Shown: positions 40,452-49,266 of the stretch, in pieces
How positions within the stretch are numbered: position 1 is the first letter of the stretch
Layout: each line of letters starts with the position of its first letter
Source of the DNA: Paenibacillus sp. SYP-B4298
GTDB lineage: Bacteria; Bacillota; Bacilli; Paenibacillales; Paenibacillaceae
Length of the DNA: 64,000 bases
Direction: 5' to 3'
Assembly: GCF_027627475.1 (NCBI RefSeq)
Contig: NZ_CP115484.1
Span: 3,084,001-3,148,000 of the forward strand
Program-made: the position numbers and the translations under genes
The notes under the pieces: generated by a model
Database searches by the model: none
What the model was told of the DNA's origin: nothing
The model's input: the letters and a program-made list of their open reading frames with translations, nothing else

Positions 40452-40690
40452 GATGGCTTCAGGCCATCCTTTCAAAAAAACCTCCCATCCTTAGCTCTTC
40501 GGCTAGGGACGGGAGGCTGATTCCGTCATACTGCCCTCGTTCATGGGCATGCCTTGCCCGGTGCTCGCCCTGCTGCTGGACGCATCACGGCGGCTAATGC
40601 ACATTCAGCAGCCACCGCTCGCACGCAGCGCTGCGACTGCGCCTGACTACCGGAATAGGCTTGGCCATGAGCTACTGGCGGATTTACACT
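40452..40690 (-). promoter_or_regulatory. structured leader / attenuator of leuS
   Basis: From the predicted start near 40690 to the gene lies a 270-base leader. It ends in an intrinsic terminator and a second small hairpin (GATGGC 40452-40457 with GCCATC 40463-40468) just before the leuS binding site. No promoter fits after the terminator, so leuS must be reached by readthrough. The T-box core TGGNACCGCG is absent; an AGTA and a GGTGG in suitable order could be relics of T-box stem I. Regulatory class unknown. Confidence 0.55.
40474..40516 (-). terminator. intrinsic terminator in the leuS leader
   Basis: CCTCCC..TCC..TAGC (40481-40494) pairs with GCTA.GGGA.GGGAGG (40502-40516); seven T follow on the minus strand. 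It could end the upstream yqe operon as well as act as a leuS attenuator. Confidence 0.85.
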
Positions 40691-40696
40691 ATCTGT

Positions 40697-40725
40697 ATTG
40701 TAAAAATTGATGAGGGACATGTCAA
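40697..40725 (-). promoter_or_regulatory. sigma-A promoter of leuS
   Basis: Minus strand TTGACA (40720-40725), 17-base spacer, TACAAT (40697-40702): five of six at -10 and a perfect -35. It overlaps the last codon of the upstream yqeM gene. Confidence 0.8.
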
Positions 40726-41507
40726 GCCTGTGGCGCCTTCACAGCCACGAAGAATAGCCGCTCGCTCTCCTCCCCCGGCGCTTGCAGCGCAAAGTCAGCG
40801 AATAGCTCCACCTTGGAGAAGCCTGCGCGCAGCAACGCGCCGCTCAGCCAGACCGGATCATAGGCGCGCTGAGTATGCGTCTCCTCAATCCGCTGGAACA
40901 GCGCATCCTGCCCGCTTCCTTCACGGGCGAAGATGGAGAGACGGTGCTCAATCTCGCAACGCTGCTCATCCAGCTCACATGTCCATATGTAGGCGACGTC
41001 GCGATCATCCAGCACGAAGGGCTGCTCCTGCGCATAGCGCTCAAGCTGCGATGGAGGATGCACGTCGAAGATAAACACCCCGCCGTCCTTGAGCGCATGG
41101 CACGTCGCTGCCAGCATCGCCTCCACATCCTCCTCCTCCGTCAGGTAGTTGATGCAGTCGCAGAAGGAGATCACGCTGTCTACCTGCTGAGGCAGCTCCC
41201 ACTCCCTCATATCCTGCTGCAGCAGCATGAGCGATCCAGGCTGTGAGCGCAGTTGGCTTGAGCTTCCATCCTCCCATTTGCTCCGGGCAATGGACAGCAT
41301 ATCCGCCGACAGGTCAATTCCGTAAACTTCAAAGCCCGAGCGAGCGAGCGGGATGGCGATCGCTCCTGTCCCGCAGCCGATGTCCGCCACGGATGTCGGC
41401 ATCCCGTACCGCTCCCAGCATTGACGGGCAAAGGCCAGCCATTGCGGGTACGGCATATCCTCCATCAAGCGGTCATAGACTGAGGCGAATTGCCGGTATG
41501 CTCTCAT
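40722..41507 (-). CDS. yqeM: YqeM-like class I SAM-dependent methyltransferase
   Basis: Small-molecule or tRNA-type methyltransferase of unknown substrate. Motif I VADIGCGTGAIAIPLARSGF near residue 40, followed by VYGIDLSADMLSIAR and DSVISFCDCINYLTEEED. The 261-residue protein begins MRAYRQFASVYDRLMEDMPY, matching Bacillus YqeM in style and place at the end of the yqe operon. Binding site AGGAGGAGAG before ATG. Its stop codon overlaps the -35 box of leuS. Confidence 0.88.
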   Translation of the reverse strand: MRAYRQFASVYDRLMEDMPYPQWLAFARQCWERYGMPTSVADIGCGTGAIAIPLARSGFEVYGIDLSADMLSIARSKWEDGSSSQLRSQPGSLMLLQQDMREWELPQQVDSVISFCDCINYLTEEEDVEAMLAATCHALKDGGVFIFDVHPPSQLERYAQEQPFVLDDRDVAYIWTCELDEQRCEIEHRLSIFAREGSGQDALFQRIEETHTQRAYDPVWLSGALLRAGFSKVELFADFALQAPGEESERLFFVAVKAPQA

Positions 41508-41518
41508 ATGCTCTCCTC

Positions 41519-42436
41519 CTATGGCTTGTCCGTTTCCCCGCCTGACGCAGCCTGTCCATCCTGCTGAAGATATGTCCAGCTACCTTCCTGTCGAATCTGC
41601 CCCTCGCGCATCAGCTTGCCGAGCGCCCGCTTGAAGGCAGACTTGCTGATACCGAACTTCTGCTTGATGACATCGGCAGGTGTCTCGTCCGAATACGGCA
41701 TGGCGCCATTGGGACGCTCCTTCAAGAAAGCGAGAATCACATCCGCATCCTGCACCCGGCCAATCTCCTTGCGCGGCGCCATCGACAGATTGACGCGCCC
41801 ATCCTCGCGGATATGGGTAATGCGCGCCTTCACCCGCTGGCCGACGCGCAGCGTGCCGCTGCGCTCCGCAGCAGGGATGAGACCATAGACGCCAAAGCCG
41901 ACGACACCGCCGTCAACCAGCACAAATGAGCCCATCTGCAGCGTCTTCGTTACCCAGCCTTCCACCCAATTGTTGCTCCATGATTGTGGAGCCGGGAACA
42001 CGAGCGGCGCCAGCTCCGCCTCGGTAGCCGCCTTGGCGATCAGCCGTCCGCTCTTGTCATGCCCCAGCGTGACGAATATCTCGTCGCCACGCTGCGGGCG
42101 ATATTCGCGCTTCTCGGGCAGCTCCGCCAGCGGCAGCAGGAGCTGACGCCCAAGGCCGATCTCCAGGAAGCAGCCGAGGCGCGGATGAATGTCCGCTACT
42201 TGCAGCCTGGCCAGCTCGCCCAATTGGATGAGCGGCTTGCGCATCGTGGCTGCCGGTCGATCCTGGGTATCGAAGAACAGGAATACATCAATCTGGTCGC
42301 CAGGCTGCGGGCGGTCGCCCACAATCTCGCTGTAGTGCAGCAGCACATCCTGCTCCCCATCCGTCAGAAAATAACCGTTGGGCGGCACCTCGCGCTCCAC
42401 CGTCAGCTTCATCGTCGTTCCGGCTACAAGACTCAT
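41519..42436 (-). CDS. cvfB: S1-domain RNA-binding protein, CvfB/YitL family
   Basis: 305-residue protein with several S1-like OB folds and a C-terminal winged helix (GISKSAFKRALGKLMREGQI), the CvfB layout. Blocks LLHYSEIVGDRPQPGDQIDVFLFFD, ARLQVADIHPRLGCFLEIGL, and a classical S1 end VKARITHIREDGRVNLSM. In Staphylococcus CvfB affects virulence gene expression; the Bacillus homologue YitL is uncharacterised and is not in this operon. ATG 42436 overlaps the rsfS stop as ATGA, so it is truly part of the operon here. Confidence 0.88.
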   Translation of the reverse strand: MSLVAGTTMKLTVEREVPPNGYFLTDGEQDVLLHYSEIVGDRPQPGDQIDVFLFFDTQDRPAATMRKPLIQLGELARLQVADIHPRLGCFLEIGLGRQLLLPLAELPEKREYRPQRGDEIFVTLGHDKSGRLIAKAATEAELAPLVFPAPQSWSNNWVEGWVTKTLQMGSFVLVDGGVVGFGVYGLIPAAERSGTLRVGQRVKARITHIREDGRVNLSMAPRKEIGRVQDADVILAFLKERPNGAMPYSDETPADVIKQKFGISKSAFKRALGKLMREGQIRQEGSWTYLQQDGQAASGGETDKP

Positions 42437-42780
42437 GCGAATTCCACAACCTTAGCGTCAGACCAGAGACGCTCCAGATTGTAATAATCCCGCTCATCGC
42501 GGTGGAATACATGCACGACCACATCGCCCAGATCCATCAGCACCCAGCGAGCAGAGTCGATCCCTTCAACGCCGCGCAGCCGTCCGCCCTTCTCCTCAAC
42601 CCGCTTGCGAATCTCGGTGGCAATCGCCTGTACCTGTGTATCCGAATTGCCGTGGCAGATGACGAAATAATCCGCCACCAGCGATATTCCCATCAGGTTC
42701 AATGCCACGATCCGTCCAGCTTTTTTGTCCTCAGCCGCTTCAGCGGCAATCTGCATTAGTTGCTCCGAGCTTATTGTCAA
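42433..42780 (-). CDS. rsfS: ribosomal silencing factor RsfS
   Basis: Binds ribosomal protein L14 and blocks 30S-50S joining under starvation. 115 residues; signatures MGISLVADYFVICHGNSDTQVQAIA and WVLMDLGDVVVHVFHRDERDYYNLERLW. The start is TTG at 42780, preceded by AGGGAGGC. Lies between yqeK and cvfB, and its stop overlaps the cvfB start. Confidence 0.95.
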   Translation of the reverse strand: MTISSEQLMQIAAEAAEDKKAGRIVALNLMGISLVADYFVICHGNSDTQVQAIATEIRKRVEEKGGRLRGVEGIDSARWVLMDLGDVVVHVFHRDERDYYNLERLWSDAKVVEFA

Positions 42781-42785
42781 CAGCG

Positions 42786-43367
42786 TTAGCCTCCCTGTAG
42801 TTGTTGTTTGTGTTCAGCCAGCAGCGCATTGCGCGCCAGCACAGTTAACGGATAGATCGTCTTGCGCTGCTCCAGCAGAAAACGCAAGGTCGTGTCGAAG
42901 CCCGCCACGAGCGCGCCACTCAGGTCGCGCTCCGCCAATAAGCGAATCTCCTCAACCCCTGGAAAACGTCTGCCCGGCTCGATCAGATCAGCCAGCCAGA
43001 CTACCTTCTCCAGCAGCGTCATGCCTACTCGTCCGGACGTATGATAACGGATCGCATCCAAAATCTCCTGGCTCTCGATCCCATAGTCGCGATAGGCCAC
43101 GTATGCTCCGGCATGAGCATGCCACAATTCCTTATCGTATTGCAGCACTTCGGTGTGCAGCCCTTCCTCACGAATCGCCTCTTCCATGGCGCCGACGCTC
43201 CAATATTTAGCGACATCATGCAATATCGCTGCCTGCTCGGCCGCCACAGGATCGGCTCCGTACTGCTGTGCGAGCTGAATGGACGTCTCCATCACACCAA
43301 GCGTATGCTTCCAGCGCTTCTCCGGCATCTGCGGACGAACAGCTTCCATTAGCTTCTCACGATTCAT
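42786..43367 (-). CDS. yqeK: HD-domain Ap4A hydrolase YqeK
   Basis: Symmetrical bis(5'-nucleosyl)-tetraphosphatase family; cleaves Ap4A to two ADP. HD-domain metal ligands: RWKHTLGVMETS (H), AILHDVAKYW (HD), LWHAHAGAYVA and IRYHTSGRVGM. 193 residues. Its first codons overlap the end of nadD by 11 bases; this nadD-yqeK pair is conserved through Bacilli. Confidence 0.94.
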   Translation of the reverse strand: MNREKLMEAVRPQMPEKRWKHTLGVMETSIQLAQQYGADPVAAEQAAILHDVAKYWSVGAMEEAIREEGLHTEVLQYDKELWHAHAGAYVAYRDYGIESQEILDAIRYHTSGRVGMTLLEKVVWLADLIEPGRRFPGVEEIRLLAERDLSGALVAGFDTTLRFLLEQRKTIYPLTVLARNALLAEHKQQLQGG

Positions 43368-43947
43368 ACAGATGATTCCTTTGAATGAATTGAAATACTT
43401 TGTCCGGTGTCAAAAAACGAATCGATCGCCCTTCTATCCGGCGCTGGCGAATATCCGTCGAGGATATATCCAGCAGCGGCATCTCGCAGCGCTTCAGCTT
43501 GCTACGTACAGCCTCCGGCACCTGCTCCAGCCGCATCGGCGTACCGGGGCGCTCCACAGCGATGAAGGAGACGCTCTGCGCCAGCTCCTCGATACGATGC
43601 CACTGAGCCAGATCATTCACCCGATCAGCGCCAATAATGAACGAGAATTCCCGGCCCGGATACAGCCGCTGCAGCTCCGTCACCGTGTCAAACGTATACG
43701 AGGTGCAATCTCGTCCCAGCTCCAGATCAAGCGCGCGGAAATGCGGTTGAAAATCGATCGCCCGATACACCATCTCCAGCCGCTGCTCGCCAGAGGCAAG
43801 CGGCGCATTGGGCTTGAGCGGTGGATGACCAGCCGGGATGAACCACACTTCATCAAGGCCGCACGCCTCTCTGGCCGATTCCGCAGCCAGCAGATGGCCA
43901 TAATGAATCGGATCGAATGTGCCGCCCATCAAGCCTACCTGTATCAT
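43357..43947 (-). CDS. nadD: nicotinate-nucleotide adenylyltransferase NadD
   Basis: Adenylates nicotinate mononucleotide to deamido-NAD in NAD synthesis. Nucleotidyltransferase signature GGTFDPIHYGHL at the N-terminus, WFIPAGHPPLKPN in the substrate loop, FIIGADRVNDLAQW and the C-terminal ISSTDIRQRRIEGRSIRFLTP (ISST/SxxR motif). 196 residues. GGGGAGGGG precedes ATG 43947. Confidence 0.95.
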   Translation of the reverse strand: MIQVGLMGGTFDPIHYGHLLAAESAREACGLDEVWFIPAGHPPLKPNAPLASGEQRLEMVYRAIDFQPHFRALDLELGRDCTSYTFDTVTELQRLYPGREFSFIIGADRVNDLAQWHRIEELAQSVSFIAVERPGTPMRLEQVPEAVRSKLKRCEMPLLDISSTDIRQRRIEGRSIRFLTPDKVFQFIQRNHLYES

Positions 43948-43971
43948 GGTGTACCCCTCCCCATTTTCAAG

Positions 43972-44262
43972 CTATGGCAGCTCGATCGTCTTGTGTTCCT
44001 TGGATTCCTTGTATAGTACGATCGTTTTGCCGATGACCTGCACCAGCTCGGCTTGCGCGCCTGCCGCCAGCTCCGCGCCGACCTCGCGCGCGTCTTCACC
44101 GCAATTGTTGAGCACCGAGATTTTGATCAGCTCCCGAACCTCCAGCGCCTCCTCAATATGACGGATCAAGTGCTCGTTCGTTCCACCCTTGCCAACCTGA
44201 AAGATCGGCTGCAGATGATGCGCGCGTGAGCGCAAATAACGCTTCTGTTTTCCTGTAAGCAT
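43972..44262 (-). CDS. yhbY: ribosome assembly RNA-binding protein YhbY
   Basis: CRM-domain protein that binds pre-50S particles. 96 residues from ATG 44262 (MLTGKQKRYLRSRAHHLQPI), with the GxxG loop VGKGGTNEHLIRHIEEALE and ELIKISVLNNCGED. GAAGGAACC lies upstream of this ATG; the ATG at 44283 has none. Sits between aroE and nadD as in Bacillus (yqeI). Confidence 0.93.
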   Translation of the reverse strand: MLTGKQKRYLRSRAHHLQPIFQVGKGGTNEHLIRHIEEALEVRELIKISVLNNCGEDAREVGAELAAGAQAELVQVIGKTIVLYKESKEHKTIELP

Positions 44263-44289
44263 GTCATTGGTTCCTTCTTTCAATTAATA

Positions 44290-45168
44290 TCATGATTTGG
44301 CCGCTGCTGCGGCCTCCAGCGCCTGCAGCACACAACTGCGCATCGCTTCAGCCGGCGCAGTCTGGCCCGTCCAGTATTCAAAGGCATACGCCCCCTGATA
44401 GATGAACATGCCTAGACCGCCATGGGTACGGCAGCCAGCCAGACGAGCTTCCCGCAGAAACCGTGTTTCCAGCGGATTGTAGATCAGATCGCTTGCAATG
44501 GCGCTCTCCTTGAGCCAGGATGCAGACGCAGGCGTCTCATCGACATAAGGATACATGCCCACACTTGTTGTATTGATAACCAGATCGGCGCTCTTGCACA
44601 GCGTCTCCAGCTCCTCCCAGCCTGCAGCCTTCACCTCCGCCATCAAGCTGAAGTCCTCCGCCAATCTCGCAGCGCGCTCGAACGTCCGGTTCGCGACCGC
44701 GATGGTTGCCACCTGCTCCTGGGCCAGCCCATAGATGATGCCGCGGGCAGCCCCCCCTGCACCGAGGATAACGACACGCTTGCCTGCCAGATTCGGCTCA
44801 ACCTCCTCCTTCAGCGACCGCACATAGCCGAGGCCATCGGTGTTGTAGCCGATCAGCACACCGCTATTATTGACGATCGTGTTCACCGCACCAATCAGAC
44901 GAGCGCTCTCGTCAATATGATCCAGGTAAGGCATAACGTCAAGCTTATGGGGAATCGTGACGTTCACGCCGCGAATATCCATCGCACGCACGCCGCCGAT
45001 AAAGGCCGCAAGCTGTGAGGCTGTTATATGAAAGGCGGTGTAGATACCGTTAATTCCCGTCTCGCGGAACGCGCAATTCATCATGAGCGGCGATTTGGAA
45101 TGGCGGATGGGATCGCCTATTACGCCATACAGCACCGTATGGCTATCAACCCTGTTCCCTTGCTGCAC
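44290..45168 (-). CDS. aroE: shikimate dehydrogenase AroE
   Basis: NADPH-dependent reduction of 3-dehydroshikimate to shikimate in aromatic amino acid synthesis. Substrate block VIGDPIRHSKSPLMMN, GVNVTIPHKLDVMPYLD (catalytic Lys in PHK), YNTDGLGYVRSL, and the nucleotide motif VVILGAGGAARGIIYGL. 292 residues. The likely start is GTG at 45168; binding site is weak (GGGAG 12 bases upstream), so the start is uncertain by a few codons. Confidence 0.95.
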   Translation of the reverse strand: MQQGNRVDSHTVLYGVIGDPIRHSKSPLMMNCAFRETGINGIYTAFHITASQLAAFIGGVRAMDIRGVNVTIPHKLDVMPYLDHIDESARLIGAVNTIVNNSGVLIGYNTDGLGYVRSLKEEVEPNLAGKRVVILGAGGAARGIIYGLAQEQVATIAVANRTFERAARLAEDFSLMAEVKAAGWEELETLCKSADLVINTTSVGMYPYVDETPASASWLKESAIASDLIYNPLETRFLREARLAGCRTHGGLGMFIYQGAYAFEYWTGQTAPAEAMRSCVLQALEAAAAAKS

Positions 45169-45204
45169 TTGCTATTGCAACTCCCTTCGGTTTCGGTTGA
45201 TCTG

Positions 45205-46332
45205 CTAGATCAGCGAATCACGCAGCAGCACCTTGACCCCTTTGGGAAGATGCAGCTCCAACTGCGCACCTGTAGTTGAATTGACCTTGATCCAGCCAAG
45301 ACCGGAGATGAACAAATCAACCTGCTTGCCGCGCGGCACCCGCAGTGAATGGCGAGTCCATGCTGGCAGCTTGTGCAGCTCCGACTCATCTGGTGGAACA
45401 AGCATCCCCCCACGATGCTCAGCATACAGCTCGTCCGCCCGCTCCAGCTTCGTGCGATGAATCTTGAGCCCCTCCGCGATATAGATCGTGAAGGACTGAC
45501 GCTCTCCCTCTACAAAATCCAGCCGGGCCAACGCTCCAAAGAACAGGGTCTGGCGCGGATTCAACTGATAAACGAGCGGCTTGAGCGTGTGCTCTGGAAG
45601 AATCGTCTTGAGCACGCTCCCCGGCACCAGCTCCGTCAGCCTCGTCGAGTAGACAATACCAGGCGTATCAATAATATAGCGCCCATCATCGATCGGGATG
45701 CGCACCGCATCCAGTGTCGTTCCTGGGTAGCGCGATGTCGTCAGCTCATTGTCCAGATCGCTGTAATCACGAATCAGCCGATTGATGAGCGTCGACTTGC
45801 CGACATTGGTCGCCCCGACGACATAGACATCACGGTCGCCGCGATACTGCTCCAATGCCTCAATGACGCGCTCAAAGCCGATATTGCGCTTCGCGCTGCA
45901 CAGGACAACGTCCACAACCTTCAGACCCTGAGCCTTCGCCTGCTGCTGCACCCAATTGCGCAGCCGGTTCAGATTGACAGCCTTAGGCAGCAGATCGACC
46001 TTGTTGACGACCAGCAGCACGGGATTAGCCCCGACGAACCGTTGCAGGCCAGAGATCAGACTGCCCTCAAAATCGAATAGATCGACAATATGAACGACCA
46101 GGCTGTCCGTATTGCCGATGGCGCCCAGCAGCTTCAAGAACTCGTCATTGTCTACGGCCACGGAGGCCGCTTCATTATAATTTTTAATACGGAAGCACCG
46201 CTGGCAGATCGCCGGCTCGCGCGAAATTGCAGATTCCGGCACATAGCCGACCTTGCTCTTGTCCTCTGTCTGCAGTTGCACGCCGCAGCCTGCGCATTGA
46301 TGAGGACGTTCTGTCTTTACATGCTCTGTCAC
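45205..46332 (-). CDS. yqeH: ribosome biogenesis GTPase YqeH
   Basis: Circularly permuted GTPase required for 30S assembly. N-terminal zinc finger (CAGCG ... CQRC) comes first, then G4 VVNKVDLLPK before G1 VVGATNVGKSTLINRL and G3 DTPGI, the permuted order that defines the family; a C-terminal RNA-binding-like region follows. 375 residues from GTG 46332. This GTG overlaps the yqeG stop as GTGA and has AAGGAGG at ideal spacing, so it is preferred over ATG 46353. Confidence 0.95.
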   Translation of the reverse strand: MTEHVKTERPHQCAGCGVQLQTEDKSKVGYVPESAISREPAICQRCFRIKNYNEAASVAVDNDEFLKLLGAIGNTDSLVVHIVDLFDFEGSLISGLQRFVGANPVLLVVNKVDLLPKAVNLNRLRNWVQQQAKAQGLKVVDVVLCSAKRNIGFERVIEALEQYRGDRDVYVVGATNVGKSTLINRLIRDYSDLDNELTTSRYPGTTLDAVRIPIDDGRYIIDTPGIVYSTRLTELVPGSVLKTILPEHTLKPLVYQLNPRQTLFFGALARLDFVEGERQSFTIYIAEGLKIHRTKLERADELYAEHRGGMLVPPDESELHKLPAWTRHSLRVPRGKQVDLFISGLGWIKVNSTTGAQLELHLPKGVKVLLRDSLI

Positions 46333-46853
46333 TTCTTTTCCTCCTTGGGCCATAGCCCTTTTTTACGCAACTGGTATAGTGCCAGCTTCTCGATCTGCCT
46401 GTTCACTCTGGTCATGAGACCTTCGTCCTTAGGCGCAATCGGAGTTACCAATATGGTATGCAGCCCCATGCGACGTCCACCCAGCATATCCGTCAGCATC
46501 TGATCTCCAATCACCACGGTCTGCTGCGGCTGCAGCTTCATCAACTGCAACGCCTGTCGGAACGCTCGCATAGCAGGCTTGCGGGCAGCATGAATATAAG
46601 GTATATGAAGCGGACTCGCAAAGGCAGAGACTCGGGTCTGATTATTATTGGATACAATCACAACCTGAAATCCGCTCTGCTCCACCTGTTTAAGCCAAGT
46701 GATCAGCTCGGGCGTGGCGAGCGGCTCCTTGGCTCCTACCAGCGTATTGTCCAGATCGGTAATTATGCCTTTCATTCCTAGCGCCTTCAATTGTTCCAAA
46801 TCAATATCATAGATGGTATTCACGATGACACTGGGAAGCAATCGTTTGAACAT
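46329..46853 (-). CDS. yqeG: YqeG family HAD IIIA-type phosphatase
   Basis: HAD-superfamily phosphatase. Motif I GIITDLDNTLVGAKEP with the two catalytic aspartates, motif II VVIVSNNNQTRVSAFA, and the motif IV region VVIGDQMLTDMLGGRRMGL. 174 residues. Related to mitochondrial phosphatidylglycerophosphatases, so PGP dephosphorylation is possible but unproven here. First gene of the yqe operon; its promoter is annotated separately, and its stop overlaps the yqeH start. Confidence 0.93.
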   Translation of the reverse strand: MFKRLLPSVIVNTIYDIDLEQLKALGMKGIITDLDNTLVGAKEPLATPELITWLKQVEQSGFQVVIVSNNNQTRVSAFASPLHIPYIHAARKPAMRAFRQALQLMKLQPQQTVVIGDQMLTDMLGGRRMGLHTILVTPIAPKDEGLMTRVNRQIEKLALYQLRKKGLWPKEEKK

Positions 46854-46894
46854 GCCATTACTCCCTGATTTTTTATTGATGGTACATAGCTCAA

Positions 46895-46924
46895 ACTATA
46901 CCACATCTGCCGATTTTGATGCAA
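46895..46924 (-). promoter_or_regulatory. sigma-A promoter of the yqeG operon
   Basis: Minus strand TTGCAT (46919-46924), 18-base spacer, TATAGT (46895-46900) with an extended -10 TG. About 40 bases before yqeG. Confidence 0.65.
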
Positions 46925-47019
46925 AGAAGAAAAATAGCCGACAAACCGCCTGAAGCTGCGGCATGCCGGCCATACTTGTCCAAGAACGGTGCTCCTTATC
47001 GGTCAAATACAGCGTCTGA

Positions 47020-49266
47020 CTATAAGCGCCCTCGTACCGTCTTCGACAATGCCAGGAACCGCTCCAGCTCCTCCAAGGAGGCAGCCTGCCCGCTGTACTT
47101 GGCTCGTTCGAACAGCGACAGCAATTCTGCAAACTCCGGTTTCAATCCCGGCCATTCCCTGCTCCATGCTGTCATCGTCTCTCTCGCCGTCTCTTGCTCG
47201 GAGAGACTCAGCCCCTTGCGCTTGCCATAGCGGAGCAGCTTGCCCATCTCCCATACGATTCGCTGACTGGCTGTAAACTTGCGGAACCGATAGCGAATCA
47301 GAGCATCGATAATCTGCCTGCGGCGATACACAGCCCATGCCGCCAGAGCAGCAAGCAGCGCCAATCCGATATATCCGGTCACTTGGGTCGACACTGTCGT
47401 CGCCTTCTCCTTCGGCTTCTCCTGCTGCGTCTTCTCCTCCGTTTCCGGCAGTGGCATCTCCGGCACCGTACTGGACTGCAATTCAGCATAAGGAAAGGTA
47501 AACCCTGCTGTCGGCTCGAACGGAATCCAGCCGTATCCTTCGAAGTACGCCTCCACCCACGAATGCGCGTCCGCATTGCGAACCGTATACGTGCCGGCGC
47601 CATCCGGGTTAACGGCCATCTCCTCCGAGGGGTAGACCATCAGTTGATCGAGCGGGAGTACACCAGGCGCATAGCCCTTCACCCAGCGTGTCGGAATGCC
47701 GATCGTGCGGCCCATGACCGCCAGTGCGCTGGAGTAATAGTCGCAATAGCCCTCCAGCACCTCAAACAAAAAGGCATCGACAAAGTCGCTGCTCTTGCGG
47801 CGCGACAAATCCGGTGTATTCGTATAGACAAAATTATTTTTGAGATACGTTTCGAGCGCCTTCATCTTGTCATATGGATTATCGGCTGCCGCCGTAATCT
47901 GAACGGCTAGTTCGGTCACTCTCTGGGGCAGCTCCGCCGGCAACTGTACATACATCCGGTTCTGCTGCGAGCTGCCGAGGCTGGCAGCCGCCTGGCGCAA
48001 GCCTGGCTCATCCAGCACAGGCAGGCTGGAGATGATCGTATACGCCGAGGGATACGGAGCAGAAGACTGAACCTCCGGCCACCTCAGCTCCCAGGAAGAG
48101 GCATGCCAGCTCATCCGGTTAGGAGGCAGCGTATCCTCCTCTCCATATTCAACTGCCATGAGCCGCTCGATCGGCGCCGCTGCAAACAGCACCGGATACG
48201 GGTCCTCCCGCACCATTTTGACCGTCTGGGTCACCTTGATCCTGTCGCTGCCTTCCGTCGGCCCCCCCTCGAGCGGCAGCGGCTGATCCAGCGCCAGCCC
48301 GATCACAGATGGCTCGCGCCGTTCGGCATCGCTCTTGGACCACCCGTCCCCGGAATAAAAGGCCTTCGTCTCGCCGCGCCAGTAGCTGCGGCGGTTGGTC
48401 GTAACCTCCATCACCGTCGAGTAGTCGAACTGAAAGCCCCCGCCCAGCGAATCATCCTGCCGACTATAGCCCGAACGGCTGTCGCGGGCCCCAGAGAGAG
48501 AATTGGACAGCCCCTTGTCCCCAACGAAGGAAGGGACAGCTTCGCCGCGCGATTCCTTCCAGATCGTATAAGGGTCCTTGAGTAGCGGAGCAATCGACGG
48601 GACGAACAGGCCAGACGACATGACAAGAGCAATAATAAGCAGTGCAGGCAGAAATAGCCCTGCCGGGTACTCGCGAAGGTCATTCCAGCTATCGGGATGC
48701 TTGATTTGAAACTGGGCAAAATGATCGGCAACAAGCCAGATCAACCCAATGAAGATCGTCCATGCGATATTATCCCAGAGCGGGAGCGGCGTGAAGGAAT
48801 CGGCAATCAGCAATATCGCCAGCACGCTCCCGGTAATCGTGATCATCTGCGACCTTCCCTGTACCCACAGGGCAAACAGGTGAATGACGATCCCTACCGC
48901 CAGACTGATCCAGATGAATGGCTCCAGTTGAGCCCAGTTGGCAGCGGCCTCCCCCAGCCACAAGCGCGGATCATCGAATAGGCTCGCTTGAATCGCCTGC
49001 CATTGAAAGCCGGTGACATGCATATTTATACCTAGCCATAGTGCGCCTTGCACAAGCAGCCGCACGGCACGCGGGCCGGGCAGCAGAAGCTCCGTCAAGA
49101 CAACCGTCAGCAGCAAGCCTTGAACAACGGCATAGGTTTCCTCCCACCAAAAGCCTTCAAGCACCTCAAAGCATTGCCATAGCAGGGCGACGACAAACAA
49201 ATAACGCAGCCGAAGCATCCAGTTGCTCGCACGGCTCCAATACCCTTTCTTAAACCATGTAAGCAC
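47020..49266 (-). CDS. transglutaminase-like membrane protein (TgpA/YebA type)
   Basis: 748-residue membrane protein: about six N-terminal membrane helices (residues 20-220), an extracytoplasmic transglutaminase-like domain, a final membrane helix (YIGLALLAALAAWAVY) and a cytoplasmic DUF4129-like tail. The catalytic Cys lies in GYCDYYSSALAVMGRTIGIP, the His in NADAHSWVEAYFEGYGW and the third residue near PFEPTAGF. GTG 49266 is set by AAGGAGG eight bases upstream, and the gene then overlaps the end of the DUF58 gene by 17 bases. Part of the conserved MoxR-DUF58-transglutaminase operon; function unknown, possibly cell-envelope protein modification. Confidence 0.88.
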   Translation of the reverse strand: MLTWFKKGYWSRASNWMLRLRYLFVVALLWQCFEVLEGFWWEETYAVVQGLLLTVVLTELLLPGPRAVRLLVQGALWLGINMHVTGFQWQAIQASLFDDPRLWLGEAAANWAQLEPFIWISLAVGIVIHLFALWVQGRSQMITITGSVLAILLIADSFTPLPLWDNIAWTIFIGLIWLVADHFAQFQIKHPDSWNDLREYPAGLFLPALLIIALVMSSGLFVPSIAPLLKDPYTIWKESRGEAVPSFVGDKGLSNSLSGARDSRSGYSRQDDSLGGGFQFDYSTVMEVTTNRRSYWRGETKAFYSGDGWSKSDAERREPSVIGLALDQPLPLEGGPTEGSDRIKVTQTVKMVREDPYPVLFAAAPIERLMAVEYGEEDTLPPNRMSWHASSWELRWPEVQSSAPYPSAYTIISSLPVLDEPGLRQAAASLGSSQQNRMYVQLPAELPQRVTELAVQITAAADNPYDKMKALETYLKNNFVYTNTPDLSRRKSSDFVDAFLFEVLEGYCDYYSSALAVMGRTIGIPTRWVKGYAPGVLPLDQLMVYPSEEMAVNPDGAGTYTVRNADAHSWVEAYFEGYGWIPFEPTAGFTFPYAELQSSTVPEMPLPETEEKTQQEKPKEKATTVSTQVTGYIGLALLAALAAWAVYRRRQIIDALIRYRFRKFTASQRIVWEMGKLLRYGKRKGLSLSEQETARETMTAWSREWPGLKPEFAELLSLFERAKYSGQAASLEELERFLALSKTVRGRL

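Noticed and set aside
40423-40690. T-box upstream of leuS
   Set aside because: The invariant TGGNACCGCG is absent; kept only as an unclassified leader.
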